From Synergistales bacterium (GTDB taxonomy: Bacteria > Synergistota > Synergistia > Synergistales > Aminobacteriaceae): DNA of 43,548 nucleotides. The DNA lies in the NCBI GenBank assembly GCA_025997955.1, contig BNVH01000020.1, positions 1-43,548 of the forward strand, in the 5' to 3' direction. The notes beneath the pieces were generated by a model. It had not been told where the DNA came from and searched no databases. It worked only from the letters and a program-made list of their open reading frames with translations. Of this stretch, positions 1-7,858 are shown in pieces. The translations under genes were made by a program, and so were the position numbers. Position 1 is the stretch's first letter. Each line of letters opens with the position of its first letter.

Positions 1-174
1 ACAGAAGATGTAAAGACTGTTTTACGGTATTTTGTCACAAATACCAAATGTACATGTAAATTAAAAACACAGTGTCTACCGTGGCGAATATCGCTTGACT
101 TTTTCATAGACCAAAGTATAATTCATGCAATAGATTTTGTAAAGTCGCAAAAATGCTCAATATACAGGAGGTGA
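1..174 (+). CDS. Possible 3' end of an upstream gene (unrecognised)
   Basis: Frame 1 is open from the left edge to a TGA at 172-174, giving 57 codons with no visible start. The stop lies inside the Shine-Dalgarno of tnpB, as expected for a translationally coupled upstream gene. The peptide resembles no family I recognise. It is lysine- and cysteine-containing and ends in Tyr-Arg-Arg. A chance open frame is quite possible in this AT-rich stretch, and a hairpin at 26-45 argues for a non-coding element end instead. Confidence 0.2.
   Translation, partial: TEDVKTVLRYFVTNTKCTCKLKTQCLPWRISLDFFIDQSIIHAIDFVKSQKCSIYRR
26..45. repeat. 7-bp hairpin, possible left-end palindrome of the TnpB element
   Basis: GGTATTT (26-32... 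read as GGTATTT) pairs perfectly with AAATACC ending at 45, with a 6-base loop. Subterminal hairpins mark the ends of IS200/IS605-type elements, and the distance of about 135 bases to tnpB suits a left end. The cleavage site itself cannot be identified here. Confidence 0.3.
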
Positions 175-1118
175 GTTCTATGCAAATACTCAAGGCGTTC
201 AAGTTTCAGTTGAATACGACGAAGTCTCAGGAGACGGCAATGAGACAATTCGCCGGGTCTTGCCGTTTTGTATGGAACAAAACCCTCGCTCTGCAAAAAG
301 AACTTCTTGCTGATAAAAAGTCCTGTCTCTCTTACAACAAAACAGCGGCTCTGTTGGTGGATTGGAAAAAAAATGGGGAAACAGACTTTCTCTCCGGCGT
401 TCATTCCCAGATATTACAGCAAACGCTGATGAATCTTGATAAAGCCCTACGTGAGGCTTTTGATAAAAGTAACCCTAAACAGTTTCCTCACTTCAAGAAA
501 AGAGGACTGAACGATAGCTTTCACTACCCGCAAGGCTTCAAACTCGATGAACCTAATAATCGGATATTCTTGCCTAAAATCGGCTGGGTGCGCTACAGAA
601 AAAGCCAAAACATCACGGGAACTCCAAAGAATATCACGGTTAAACGCGAACTTGACAAATGGTACGTAAGTGTTCAGACAGAACTTGAGACCACTGAACC
701 GATACATCCGTCTAACTCAATCATCGGTATCGACATGGGCGTTGTGAATTTAGCGACGCTCTCCGATGGTACTGTGATTCCCCCAAGCAACAGCTTGAAC
801 AAAAATCTGTTCAAGCTGAAAAAAATACAGAAACGGTTGTCAAGAAAAAAGAAATTCAGTAACAATTGGTTTAAACAGAAAAAGAAGCTCCAAAGGGCAC
901 ATCGGCGCGTTAGAAACATACGAAACGACCACCTTCACAAAACAACGACGGAGATAAGCAAAAACCACGCTGTCATCGTCATTGAAGACCTGAAGGTATC
1001 CAACATGAGTAAATCGGCTTCAGGAACAAAAGAATCTCCCGGAAAGAACGTCAGAGCCAAGTCCGGCCTGAACCGCTCTATCTTGGATCAAAGTTGGTAC
1101 GAGTTTCGTAAACAGCTT
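26..1118 (+). mobile_element. Remnant of an IS200/IS605-group (IS1341-like, tnpB-only) element
   Basis: The segment contains a candidate left-end hairpin and a tnpB gene, and no Y1 transposase gene is visible. The right end is missing: homology to TnpB stops near 1118 and the next bases belong to a helicase gene on the other strand. The 3' end of tnpB, the right-end hairpin and the region that would encode the guide RNA are therefore absent, so the element should be immobile. The left boundary is a guess. Confidence 0.5.
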
Positions 1119-1202
1119 GTTGGCTGTCAGGCGCAAATCGGCCAAAGTTTTTCGCGCTCATGGATGCGACATCTACATTTTTGCTGTGCAGTTTGTCGAT
1201 GA
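180..1202 (+). pseudogene. tnpB: TnpB (IS200/IS605 OrfB) RNA-guided nuclease, 3'-truncated
   Basis: The start is the ATG at 180, five bases after a strong AGGAGGTGA (166-174). A longer frame from 153 has no ribosome site. The protein opens with the usual OrfB N-terminal helix-turn-helix region. It has the first RuvC aspartate in GIDMGV, the Lys/Arg-rich bridge region and the glutamate in VIVIEDLKV. TnpB proteins normally continue through a CxxC...CxxC zinc finger and a final catalytic Asp. Here the family match ends after the conserved LDQSWYEFRKQL (about 1118). The remaining ~28 residues are antisense read-through of the neighbouring helicase gene. Without the zinc finger and third RuvC Asp it cannot be an active nuclease, although N-terminal DNA/RNA-binding parts may persist. 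Confidence 0.9.
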
Positions 1203-2166
1203 AGTCGATAATGCTATCTCTGAGCGCATAGGCGGGCATTCCCAATTGTCCGAGATAGGCATTCCCCCGCTCAAGTTTCTTTTGGTCTACATAAGTATCC
1301 AATATATCAGAAGCCTTACGACGTCTAACGAACTGGCTTGATGTAATGGTCAACTCCGTGCCGTATCCGAACTCGGCGCCAAGCCGCGCTATAAGATGCT
1401 TGGCATAGGAGTGAATTGTACTGATTTGCATATGCTCTATGCGAGAAATCATGGTGAGATATTCAACTCTGAATGAAAGAAGATAACGGTTGCGAAAGTA
1501 ACTCTTGAGCCTCTCTTTCATTTGGTCCGCGGCTTCATTCGTAAAGGTGATCATTACTATTCTGTCAGCCATGTTCTGAAGCGAGATATTCTGATCATAG
1601 CATATATAGCCTATGCGTGAAATCATTGTATAAGTTTTTCCGGTTCCGGCGCCGGCGCGGATTATTATATTTTTCTCTGACTTTGCGTGCTCGACGAGGT
1701 ATTGTTCAAGATTGAATTGGCTTTTTTCGCTCAGCGACTCAAGCCAAGCGTGCTGTTCATTCGTCATTTTTCCGCTTGGTATATTAAAAGTCGGGAGCTC
1801 GGATACCGGTGATGATAAAACACTAAAAGAGCAGTCAAACGCCGTGAACGCACGAGCGCGGTCTTCTATTGCCGGAGAATGAGCGGCGTTGCCCTCAAAA
1901 TCCATTACAAGATTATCCCTATCGCGAACAAGCGCGCGTTTCGTCAGCGCGGTATCTATCGCGCAAGCGGCCAAAGCAAGTTGCGCGTCATCTCCGAACA
2001 CAGCGTACAGCTTGCAGCCCTCGCAATATTGTTCCGCCATTTTCACAATTAGTTGTTCCAACTCGGCGCAGTCACTTGCAATATAATAGAACCAAGAATA
2101 TTCATTAGATATGAACAGATTTTCATCAAAATTTTCTGAGCGGGTACTGCCAATCAGTTTCGCCAT
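1078..2166 (-). pseudogene. UvrD/Rep-type superfamily 1 DNA helicase, N-terminal fragment
   Basis: The start is best placed at the ATG at 2166, seven bases after AAGAGG. An ATG six bases upstream is too close to that site. About 140 N-terminal residues are unrecognised, followed by the SF1A nucleotide-binding core. The Walker A is RAGAGTGKTYTM (motif I). ITFTNEAADQMKERL is motif Ia, and the ISTIHSYAKHLI segment is the next UvrD landmark. Motifs II-VI and the whole C-terminal half (normally several hundred residues more) are absent. Authentic sequence ends about 1119, and the last dozen residues are antisense of tnpB. Gain of the TnpB element followed by deletion is the simplest explanation. 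The rest of the gene is not in the window. Confidence 0.85.
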
Positions 2167-2198
2167 ATTCATACCTCTTCTTAAAAAAGTTCAAGCAA

Positions 2199-2227
2199 AT
2201 TATACACCTTAACGGCCTCACATTTCT
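2199..2227 (-). promoter_or_regulatory. Weak candidate promoter for the helicase fragment
   Basis: On the minus strand a perfect TATAAT (2199-2204) lies 33 bases before the helicase start. The -35 position (AGAAAT) is poor, so this rests on the -10 box only. Confidence 0.25.
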
Positions 2228-2264
2228 GATGCCGTAAATAAAAAATAAAACTTTCAAAAACCTA

Positions 2265-2293
2265 TTGACTAATTCCAAAAGTTATAGTATAAA
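2265..2293 (+). promoter_or_regulatory. Sigma-70-type promoter of the catabolic operon
   Basis: TTGACT (2265-2270), a 17-base spacer and TATAAA (2288-2293) form a near-consensus promoter. Transcription would begin near 2300, leaving a leader of about 100 bases before the first gene at 2401. AATTCCA elements lie in the spacer and over the -10 box. Confidence 0.6.
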
Positions 2294-2340
2294 TTCCATT
2301 AAACAGTTTTAGATTTCATATTTAAATATAAAATTCCATT
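2271..2340. promoter_or_regulatory. Repeated AATTCCA elements around the operon promoter (candidate IclR operator)
   Basis: AATTCCA occurs at 2271, 2292 and 2332. The last two are part of an exact 10-base repeat, AAATTCCATT (2291-2300 and 2331-2340). The spacings of 21 and 40 bases are close to two and four DNA turns, so the sites face one way. The same hexamer forms an inverted pair upstream of the iclR gene (16178-16196). Operator function is inferred. Confidence 0.35.
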
Positions 2341-2400
2341 CTACGAAATAATCAAAACATAATAGGCAAGGGCAGTGACATTTTCAGGAGGTGTTTTGTG

Positions 2401-3252
2401 ATGTCTGAGCAAATATCTAAACGAAAATATTCTCTAGCGCAACTGACTGCTTTACCCTGGTCTCCCCCCGAAATGATCTATAACGCGCGTATCTTGGGCT
2501 ACGACACTGTGAGCATTCGCCCAATCAGCATGGGCGTCAAGGGAGAACACGACTTTGACCTAGCCGTCCACAAAGACCTGTTCGACCTCACGAAGCAGGC
2601 AATGAGCGAGACGGGCGTCAAGATCAACGACATTGAGCTCGCCAAGATAGGCGACGGGATAGACGTGGCGCGGTACGAAAGCGCTTTCGAGGCGGCGTCG
2701 CGCCTCGGCGTCAAGGACGTCATTTCAAGCATTTGGAGCGACAACCGCGATTTTTATCTTGAACAATTCGGCAAACTCTGCGACTTGGCTTGGAAATGGG
2801 GCATTTACGTGAACCTTGAGTTTGTGACTTGGGCCGGGATAAAGACCCTCTCCGGCGTCCGTGAGGTTTTGAGCGCCGTGAACAAGCCCAACGCCGCCAT
2901 ATTTATCGACACTCTGCATTTTTACCGCTCGCGAATCGGCATCGAAGAGCTCGACGCCTGCCCAAAAAACCTCTTCCGCTTTATGCACATCTGCGACGGC
3001 CCCGCCGAAATTCCGGAAGAATCCAGCCCCACGTACAAAGACGACCTCATCTACGTCGGGCGCGACGCCCGCGAGTACGTCGGCGAGGGCGCGATAGACA
3101 TAGCGGCTATCGTGAAGAAACTCCCCGACGACGTGTTGTTCTCTATTGAGCTTCCCCACCTCAAGAAGGCCGCCGAATGGGGCCTCACGGAACACGCCCG
3201 TCGCTGCCTCGTCACGGCCAAGGATTATATGAAGAAGCATGGCATAAATTAA
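2401..3252 (+). CDS. Sugar-phosphate isomerase/epimerase-like TIM-barrel protein
   Basis: This 283-residue protein belongs to the xylose-isomerase-like TIM-barrel group (the fold of IolE, IolI and 3-dehydroshikimate dehydratases). Visible landmarks are the SIRPISMG strand near the N-terminus, a LEF acidic strand, FIDTLHF, a MHICDGP strand and a GEGAIDI segment followed by FSIELPHL. These correspond to the metal-binding Glu/Asp/His/Glu positions of the family. The ATG at 2401 sits seven bases after AGGAGGTG (2386-2393), while a GTG at 2398 is the alternative. It is the first gene of the operon. The substrate is unknown. With AroD and AroE in the same cluster, a dehydratase or isomerase acting on a hydroaromatic or keto-sugar acid intermediate is plausible but inferred. 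Confidence 0.8.
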   Translation: MSEQISKRKYSLAQLTALPWSPPEMIYNARILGYDTVSIRPISMGVKGEHDFDLAVHKDLFDLTKQAMSETGVKINDIELAKIGDGIDVARYESAFEAASRLGVKDVISSIWSDNRDFYLEQFGKLCDLAWKWGIYVNLEFVTWAGIKTLSGVREVLSAVNKPNAAIFIDTLHFYRSRIGIEELDACPKNLFRFMHICDGPAEIPEESSPTYKDDLIYVGRDAREYVGEGAIDIAAIVKKLPDDVLFSIELPHLKKAAEWGLTEHARRCLVTAKDYMKKHGIN

Positions 3253-3279
3253 TTTAATTTCAGAAGGGATTGATTGACA

Positions 3280-4695
3280 ATGGCAAAGGAAATTACGCCC
3301 GAGCAAACGCAGCACCTCGATGATATGGTGGCGCGCGCGAGGAAAGTTCAGACAGTCATAGAGAACTACAGTCAGGAGCGCGTAGACCGCATGTGTCAGG
3401 CCGTGGCATGGGCGGCGGGTAACCCCAGAGACTTTGAGAAACTCTGCTTCATGGGCGTGGACGAGAGCGGAGCCGGCGACCGCGCCGGGCGCTTTGGCAA
3501 GCGCCATAAGATTCTGGGCGTGCTACGCGACGCGCTTCGTCAAAAGAGCGTCGGTCTCGTGGAGTCTCTTCCCGAAAAAGGGCTTGACCGCTACGCGAAG
3601 CCTGCGGGGCTCATTGTTTCTCTCATTCCTATGACCAACCCAGAGCTCACCCCCATAGTGACGGCCATATACGCTCTCAAGGCACGCGACGTGGTCATAT
3701 ATTCACCTCATCCGCGCACCAAAAACACGACTTTCGAGGTCGTCCGTATCATGCGCGAGGCCCTCAAGGCCATAGGCGAGCCAGAGGACTTCTTGCAGTG
3801 CATGGAGAAGCCCAACATGGCTATGGTAGACCAGATTATGAAAATGGGAGACCTCATAATGGCCACGGGCGGCCCCGCCATGACCAAGGCCGCGCACAGC
3901 TCCGGCAAGCCGGCGTACTGCTCTGGCGCGGGCAACGCCACCATGATATTCGACGAGACGACGGATGTCGAAATAGCGGCGCGGAACACAAGGACGAGCA
4001 AGACCTCCGACTTCGGCTCCGGCTGCTCAGCGGACGGAAACCTCGTCATCTACGGCGGACTCTACGACAAAATGGTTGAGTCTCTCAAAAAAGAGGGCGC
4101 TTATCTCGCCACGTCCGACGAGCGCGCGAAGTTGGAAAAGGTCATGTGGGACGCCGAGGGACACAGAATCGTGGAAACGGTCGCCATATCGCCGCAGAAG
4201 TTGGCCAAGACGGCCGGCTTCGAGATCCCGGACGACCGCAAATTCATCATGGTAGAGGGAACGGGTATAGGCAAGGAGCACAAGTTCAGCGGCGAGAAGC
4301 TGACGACGCTGTTGGCTCTATACCGCTACGAGGGTGAGTTCGAGAACGCCCTGAAGATGATGGACGAAATATACAAAGTGGGAGGACGAGGGCACTCCTG
4401 TGGACTATACAGTCACGACGAGGAGCATATCAAACGCTTAGCCCTCCGCGCTCCCGTCACGCGCATAATGGTGCGCCAGCCTCAGTCTAAGGCCAACGCC
4501 GGAAGCGCGGAGAACGGAATGCCCATGACCTCCAGTATGGGCTGCGGCATATGGGGCGGAAACCAGGTCTCGGACAATATCGGCCTGAAATACTATATGC
4601 AGTCCACGTTTGTGGCCCGTCCGATATTGAAAGACCAGCCCGAGGAGTCCGTGCTGTTTGGGGAGTTTTACGACCCAGAAGTCAAGAGGGGGTAG
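3280..4695 (+). CDS. CoA-acylating aldehyde dehydrogenase (SauS/AdhE-N-like)
   Basis: These enzymes oxidise an aldehyde to its acyl-CoA with NAD(P)+ in the cytoplasm. The 471-residue protein resembles the acylating group (sulfoacetaldehyde dehydrogenase SauS, EutE, AdhE N-domain). The catalytic Cys249 lies in FGSGCSADGN. The C-terminal part has the group's GGRGHSCGLYS, MVRQPQSKANAGS and GCGIWGGNQVSDNI motifs. The ATG at 3280 follows AAGGGA (3264-3269), and the in-frame TTG at 3274 is less likely. The gene ends three bases before the ThDP gene, so the two are probably coupled: the ThDP enzyme may produce the aldehyde used here. SauS is the nearest named relative I recall, but the substrate (sulfoacetaldehyde or another short aldehyde) cannot be read from the sequence. 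Confidence 0.85.
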   Translation: MAKEITPEQTQHLDDMVARARKVQTVIENYSQERVDRMCQAVAWAAGNPRDFEKLCFMGVDESGAGDRAGRFGKRHKILGVLRDALRQKSVGLVESLPEKGLDRYAKPAGLIVSLIPMTNPELTPIVTAIYALKARDVVIYSPHPRTKNTTFEVVRIMREALKAIGEPEDFLQCMEKPNMAMVDQIMKMGDLIMATGGPAMTKAAHSSGKPAYCSGAGNATMIFDETTDVEIAARNTRTSKTSDFGSGCSADGNLVIYGGLYDKMVESLKKEGAYLATSDERAKLEKVMWDAEGHRIVETVAISPQKLAKTAGFEIPDDRKFIMVEGTGIGKEHKFSGEKLTTLLALYRYEGEFENALKMMDEIYKVGGRGHSCGLYSHDEEHIKRLALRAPVTRIMVRQPQSKANAGSAENGMPMTSSMGCGIWGGNQVSDNIGLKYYMQSTFVARPILKDQPEESVLFGEFYDPEVKRG

Positions 4696-4698
4696 ACC

Positions 4699-6519
4699 AT
4701 GAAAAAGTTGGTTTCCGAGCAGATTGTAGACTACTTAGAGCGGCGCGGCGTAGAGCACGTCTTCGGGCTTACGGGACACACCGTAATAGGTATGCTCGTG
4801 GCATTGGGTAAGAGCAAAAAGATAAAATACATATCAGTGCGTCACGAGCAGATAGCCGCGTTTGCGGCGGACGGCTACGCGCGCGTCACGAAGAAGGCCG
4901 GAGTCGTCATAACGCACCTCGGCCCCGGTATAACCAACGCCACAACCGGCGTGGCCAACGCGGCTTTTGACAGTATCCCTATGGTGGTCATATCGGGCGA
5001 CGTGCCAAGCTACTACTACGGGCGTCACCCTCACCAGGAAGTGAATATGCACTGCGACGGCTCGCAGTACGACATATATAAGCCCTTCGTCAAACGCGCT
5101 TGGCGTCTTGACGACCCCGAGGCGCTCCCTTCCATCTTGGACAAGGCGTTTCGCTTAGCCGAGAGCGGTAGGCCTGGCCCCGTGTTGATAGATATACCGA
5201 TGGACATGTTCTCGCGCGAGATAGACACGGAGCTCTTTGAGCGCACATATCAGGACAGCCCCGTCACGGTTCGCCCAGCGCTTGACCCCGATACGGCCAA
5301 AACGATAGCGAAGAAACTTATCGACGCGCGTCTTCCCGTCATTCACGCGGGCGGCGGCGTGTTGCTCGCGGAGGCCTCCGAGGAATTGGCCGCGCTCGCC
5401 GAGTTTTTGGACATCCCAGTCTCGCGCACTCTCATGGGTCACGGCTGCATATCCGACGCTCACCCGCTTATGCTTGGGCAGACTGGTTTCTGGGGCTTCG
5501 AGCTTACCCATAAAATGACGGCGAACGCCGACGTTATCTTGGCTCTCGGCACGCGCTTCGCTGAGGCCGACAGTTCAAGCTGGTATCCCGGCGTGACGTT
5601 TGACGCGAGTAAGACGAAGTTCCTTCAAATAGACATAGACCCGACCGAGATAGGGCGTAACTATCCGGTAGAGATAGGCGCGGTGGCGGATATAAAACAT
5701 GCCTTGAAGCAGATTTTGGCCGAGGCTAAGGCCATTCTCCCTAGTGGCAAACAAAACCCCGCTATCCGTAAGGATATAGCCGACTTCAAAACTAAGTTCA
5801 AGGCCGACAATAAGGCCATATGCGACGATTCGCGCTTCCCCATGACGCCTCAGCGTATTTTGCGTGACGTGAAGGCCATTTTGCCCGAGGACGGCATAAT
5901 CACCACGGACGTCGGCTGGAACAAAAACGGCATGGCGCAGCAGTACGAGATTACAGTACCCGGAAGCATCCATCACAGCTCAGGCCTCGCCACAATGGGC
6001 TTCGGCGCGGGTTCTCTCCTTGGCGTAAAGTTAGCTGCGCCGGGGCGCAAGGTCATCACATTAGTCGGCGACGGCGGCTTCGGCACAAACCCGTCCGTCA
6101 TAGCCACGGCCGTAGAGCAGAATATCGCGGTCGTGTGGGTCGTGATGAACAACAGCGCCTTCGGCACGATAGCGGGTTTGATGAACGCGGCGTTCGGCAC
6201 GAAGTTCAGCACGGTCTTCACCATGCCGGACACAAAACCTTACACGCCGGACTGGGCAGCCGTCGCGCGCGGTTACGGCATAAAGGCCGTCACGATAAAG
6301 TCGGCCGACGAGTTCGCCCCCGCTTTCAAGGCCGCGCTCGACAGCGACGAGCCTTATCTCATCGACGTGCCGATGGAAAATATCGCCGTCCCGACGCCCG
6401 GCTGCTGGAACATCAACGACATCTACAACCCAAGCGAATTGGTCAGCGAGGGCAAGCTAGTCAAGAAGGAAAACGGGCGCTACGTTTTGCCCGAGCACGG
6501 AAAATCGCACAAGGTGTAA
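4699..6519 (+). CDS. Thiamine-diphosphate-dependent enzyme, acetolactate-synthase-like family
   Basis: The 606-residue protein has the full three-domain layout of the family: Pyr domain 1-180, a Rossmann-like central domain about 190-340, and the PP domain 375-560. Glu50 in VRHEQIAAF is the glutamate that activates the thiamine ring. GDG (457-459) and NN (484-485) form the GDG-X24-NN Mg-diphosphate motif. A histidine lies in FGLTGHT (His27), where ring-cleaving cyclohexane-1,2-dione hydrolase, as I recall it, also has GHT. The family includes acetolactate synthase, glyoxylate carboligase, sulfoacetaldehyde acetyltransferase, oxalyl-CoA decarboxylase and the ring-opening enzymes IolD and CDH. 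The substrate is therefore open: 2-oxo-acid decarboxylation or diketone C-C cleavage both fit. It lies between an acylating aldehyde dehydrogenase (gap 3 bases) and aroD (gap 13). Confidence 0.85.
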   Translation: MKKLVSEQIVDYLERRGVEHVFGLTGHTVIGMLVALGKSKKIKYISVRHEQIAAFAADGYARVTKKAGVVITHLGPGITNATTGVANAAFDSIPMVVISGDVPSYYYGRHPHQEVNMHCDGSQYDIYKPFVKRAWRLDDPEALPSILDKAFRLAESGRPGPVLIDIPMDMFSREIDTELFERTYQDSPVTVRPALDPDTAKTIAKKLIDARLPVIHAGGGVLLAEASEELAALAEFLDIPVSRTLMGHGCISDAHPLMLGQTGFWGFELTHKMTANADVILALGTRFAEADSSSWYPGVTFDASKTKFLQIDIDPTEIGRNYPVEIGAVADIKHALKQILAEAKAILPSGKQNPAIRKDIADFKTKFKADNKAICDDSRFPMTPQRILRDVKAILPEDGIITTDVGWNKNGMAQQYEITVPGSIHHSSGLATMGFGAGSLLGVKLAAPGRKVITLVGDGGFGTNPSVIATAVEQNIAVVWVVMNNSAFGTIAGLMNAAFGTKFSTVFTMPDTKPYTPDWAAVARGYGIKAVTIKSADEFAPAFKAALDSDEPYLIDVPMENIAVPTPGCWNINDIYNPSELVSEGKLVKKENGRYVLPEHGKSHKV

Positions 6520-6532
6520 AGGAGATGCTTAG

Positions 6533-7321
6533 ATGAGACCTCTACCCAGAAACGCCATCACATCAGGTAAAACCGCCAAGGGGCATACTATTATGGGCGG
6601 CGCGTTGCCGCTCGTCTGCGTGCCGTTGGTCGGAAGAGACAGAGAATCGACCTTGTCCGAGACTAAGAATTTGGTCAATGTGGAGCCGGATATTATTGAG
6701 CTCAGAGTTGACGCTTGGGACTGCATTGAGGACAGCGCGAAGTCCGTGAGTCTTTTGACCGAGATTCGAGGCATGGTTAAGGAGTTGCCGATAATTCTGA
6801 CCTGCCGGGGTCATTGGGAAGGAGGTATAAAAGAAGTCTCGGAGGGGGCGAAGGACGCGCTCTACAAAGAGGCCATCGACAAAAGGCTTGTGAACTACGT
6901 AGACAAGGAGCTGAAATACGGTCCATCTAAACTTTCTGAATTGAAGGCGCACGCCAACTCAAACGGCGTCTCACTGATAATCTCCTATCACGACTTCAAG
7001 GGAACGCCGTCAGTGGAGTTTATTTACTCTAAGTTAGTGCTTGAGATAAGTTATGGCGCTGATGTGGCTAAAATAGCTCTCATGCCTCAAAAAGAAGAGG
7101 ATGTTCTCTCTCTTTTGGGCTCTACATTGGCCATCAGGCGAGATTTCCCTGACATACCGCTTATCACCATGTCCATGAGTGAACTTGGTATGCATAGCCG
7201 CCTCGTCGGCGGGCTTTACGGCTCAGACCTCACTTTCGCCGTTGGAAGCGCCGCCTCAGCTCCGGGGCAGATTCCTGTGGCGGAACTGCGCGGCACGTTT
7301 GAGTTGCTGTACGGAAGCTGA
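6533..7321 (+). CDS. aroD: 3-dehydroquinate dehydratase, type I
   Basis: It interconverts 3-dehydroquinate and 3-dehydroshikimate through a Schiff base. In this 262-residue protein (family about 250) the catalytic pair is visible: Lys180 in DVAKIALMP and His153 in ISYHDF. The substrate-binding ELRVD and TCRG strands are present, as is the C-terminal SAPGQIPV segment. The ATG at 6533 is eight bases after AAGGAG (6519-6524). No aroA, aroB, aroC or aroK neighbours are seen. The gene sits inside a transporter-rich cluster, which suggests a catabolic role (quinate/shikimate type) rather than, or as well as, aromatic amino-acid synthesis. That role is inferred, since the sequence would look the same in either case. 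Confidence 0.93.
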   Translation: MRPLPRNAITSGKTAKGHTIMGGALPLVCVPLVGRDRESTLSETKNLVNVEPDIIELRVDAWDCIEDSAKSVSLLTEIRGMVKELPIILTCRGHWEGGIKEVSEGAKDALYKEAIDKRLVNYVDKELKYGPSKLSELKAHANSNGVSLIISYHDFKGTPSVEFIYSKLVLEISYGADVAKIALMPQKEEDVLSLLGSTLAIRRDFPDIPLITMSMSELGMHSRLVGGLYGSDLTFAVGSAASAPGQIPVAELRGTFELLYGS

Positions 7322-7336
7322 AAGGAGAATATTCCA

Positions 7337-7840
7337 ATGAGTGACGAACAGATATTAAACGCGACCGCGCCGGCTGACTTGTCCGTATATGTCCCCGAAA
7401 AAGTCCGTAAGCCCGGAGAGATAGGCTTCGCTTTGCTTGGAATAATATTTGGTTTGTTGGGATATTATTTCGCTTTGGACATGACGCACGACAGCTATTC
7501 CGCGCCGTCCGTGTTTCCGAAAATAGCCTCTACCATCATCGTGCTTTGCGGCCTTGTCAGCCTCGTGAAAGCTATCAAAAGGGAGGCGCCCGCGGCAGGC
7601 GAGACCGCCTTTGGTTATCTTTTGCCAAAAGACGTAATCGTCATGCTCGTCATGCTTTTGGTTTACTGCTTCGCGTTGCCTATACTGCACTTTCCGCTCG
7701 CCTCCTACGCCTTCATGGTTATCGGCATGATCTACCTGCACGGGGGCAAAAAAATAATACAGTCTTTCATCTACTCGGGGATAGCGCTCGCCGCGCTCGT
7801 GGCGGTCTTCCGATACGTGTTCCTCGTTATTCTTCCTTAA
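7337..7840 (+). CDS. tctB: TctB-family small permease of a tripartite tricarboxylate transporter
   Basis: The 167-residue protein has a polar N-terminal tail of about 30 residues and then four hydrophobic helices (about 31-50, 60-75, 95-125 and 140-165), the usual TctB plan. It is the small membrane subunit that pairs with TctA in the inner membrane for ion-coupled uptake of carboxylates presented by a TctC binding protein. It begins 15 bases after aroD, with AAAGGAG in the gap, and tctA follows directly. Confidence 0.85.
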   Translation: MSDEQILNATAPADLSVYVPEKVRKPGEIGFALLGIIFGLLGYYFALDMTHDSYSAPSVFPKIASTIIVLCGLVSLVKAIKREAPAAGETAFGYLLPKDVIVMLVMLLVYCFALPILHFPLASYAFMVIGMIYLHGGKKIIQSFIYSGIALAALVAVFRYVFLVILP

Positions 7841-7858
7841 GGAGAGAAGTGTTGCGAT

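Noticed and set aside
2725..3507. Long antisense open frames (for example opposite the first operon genes, dctP, and the OppD/OppC genes)
   Set aside because: They are complementary-strand shadows in GC-biased codons, lack ribosome sites and recognisable domains, and overlap genes with clear motifs.
3280..6519. Firm assignment as a sulfoacetaldehyde pathway (SauS plus Xsc)
   Set aside because: The aldehyde dehydrogenase resembles SauS, but the ThDP protein lacks features I can tie to Xsc, no phosphate acetyltransferase is present, and aroD/aroE do not belong to such a route. Kept only as an alternative.
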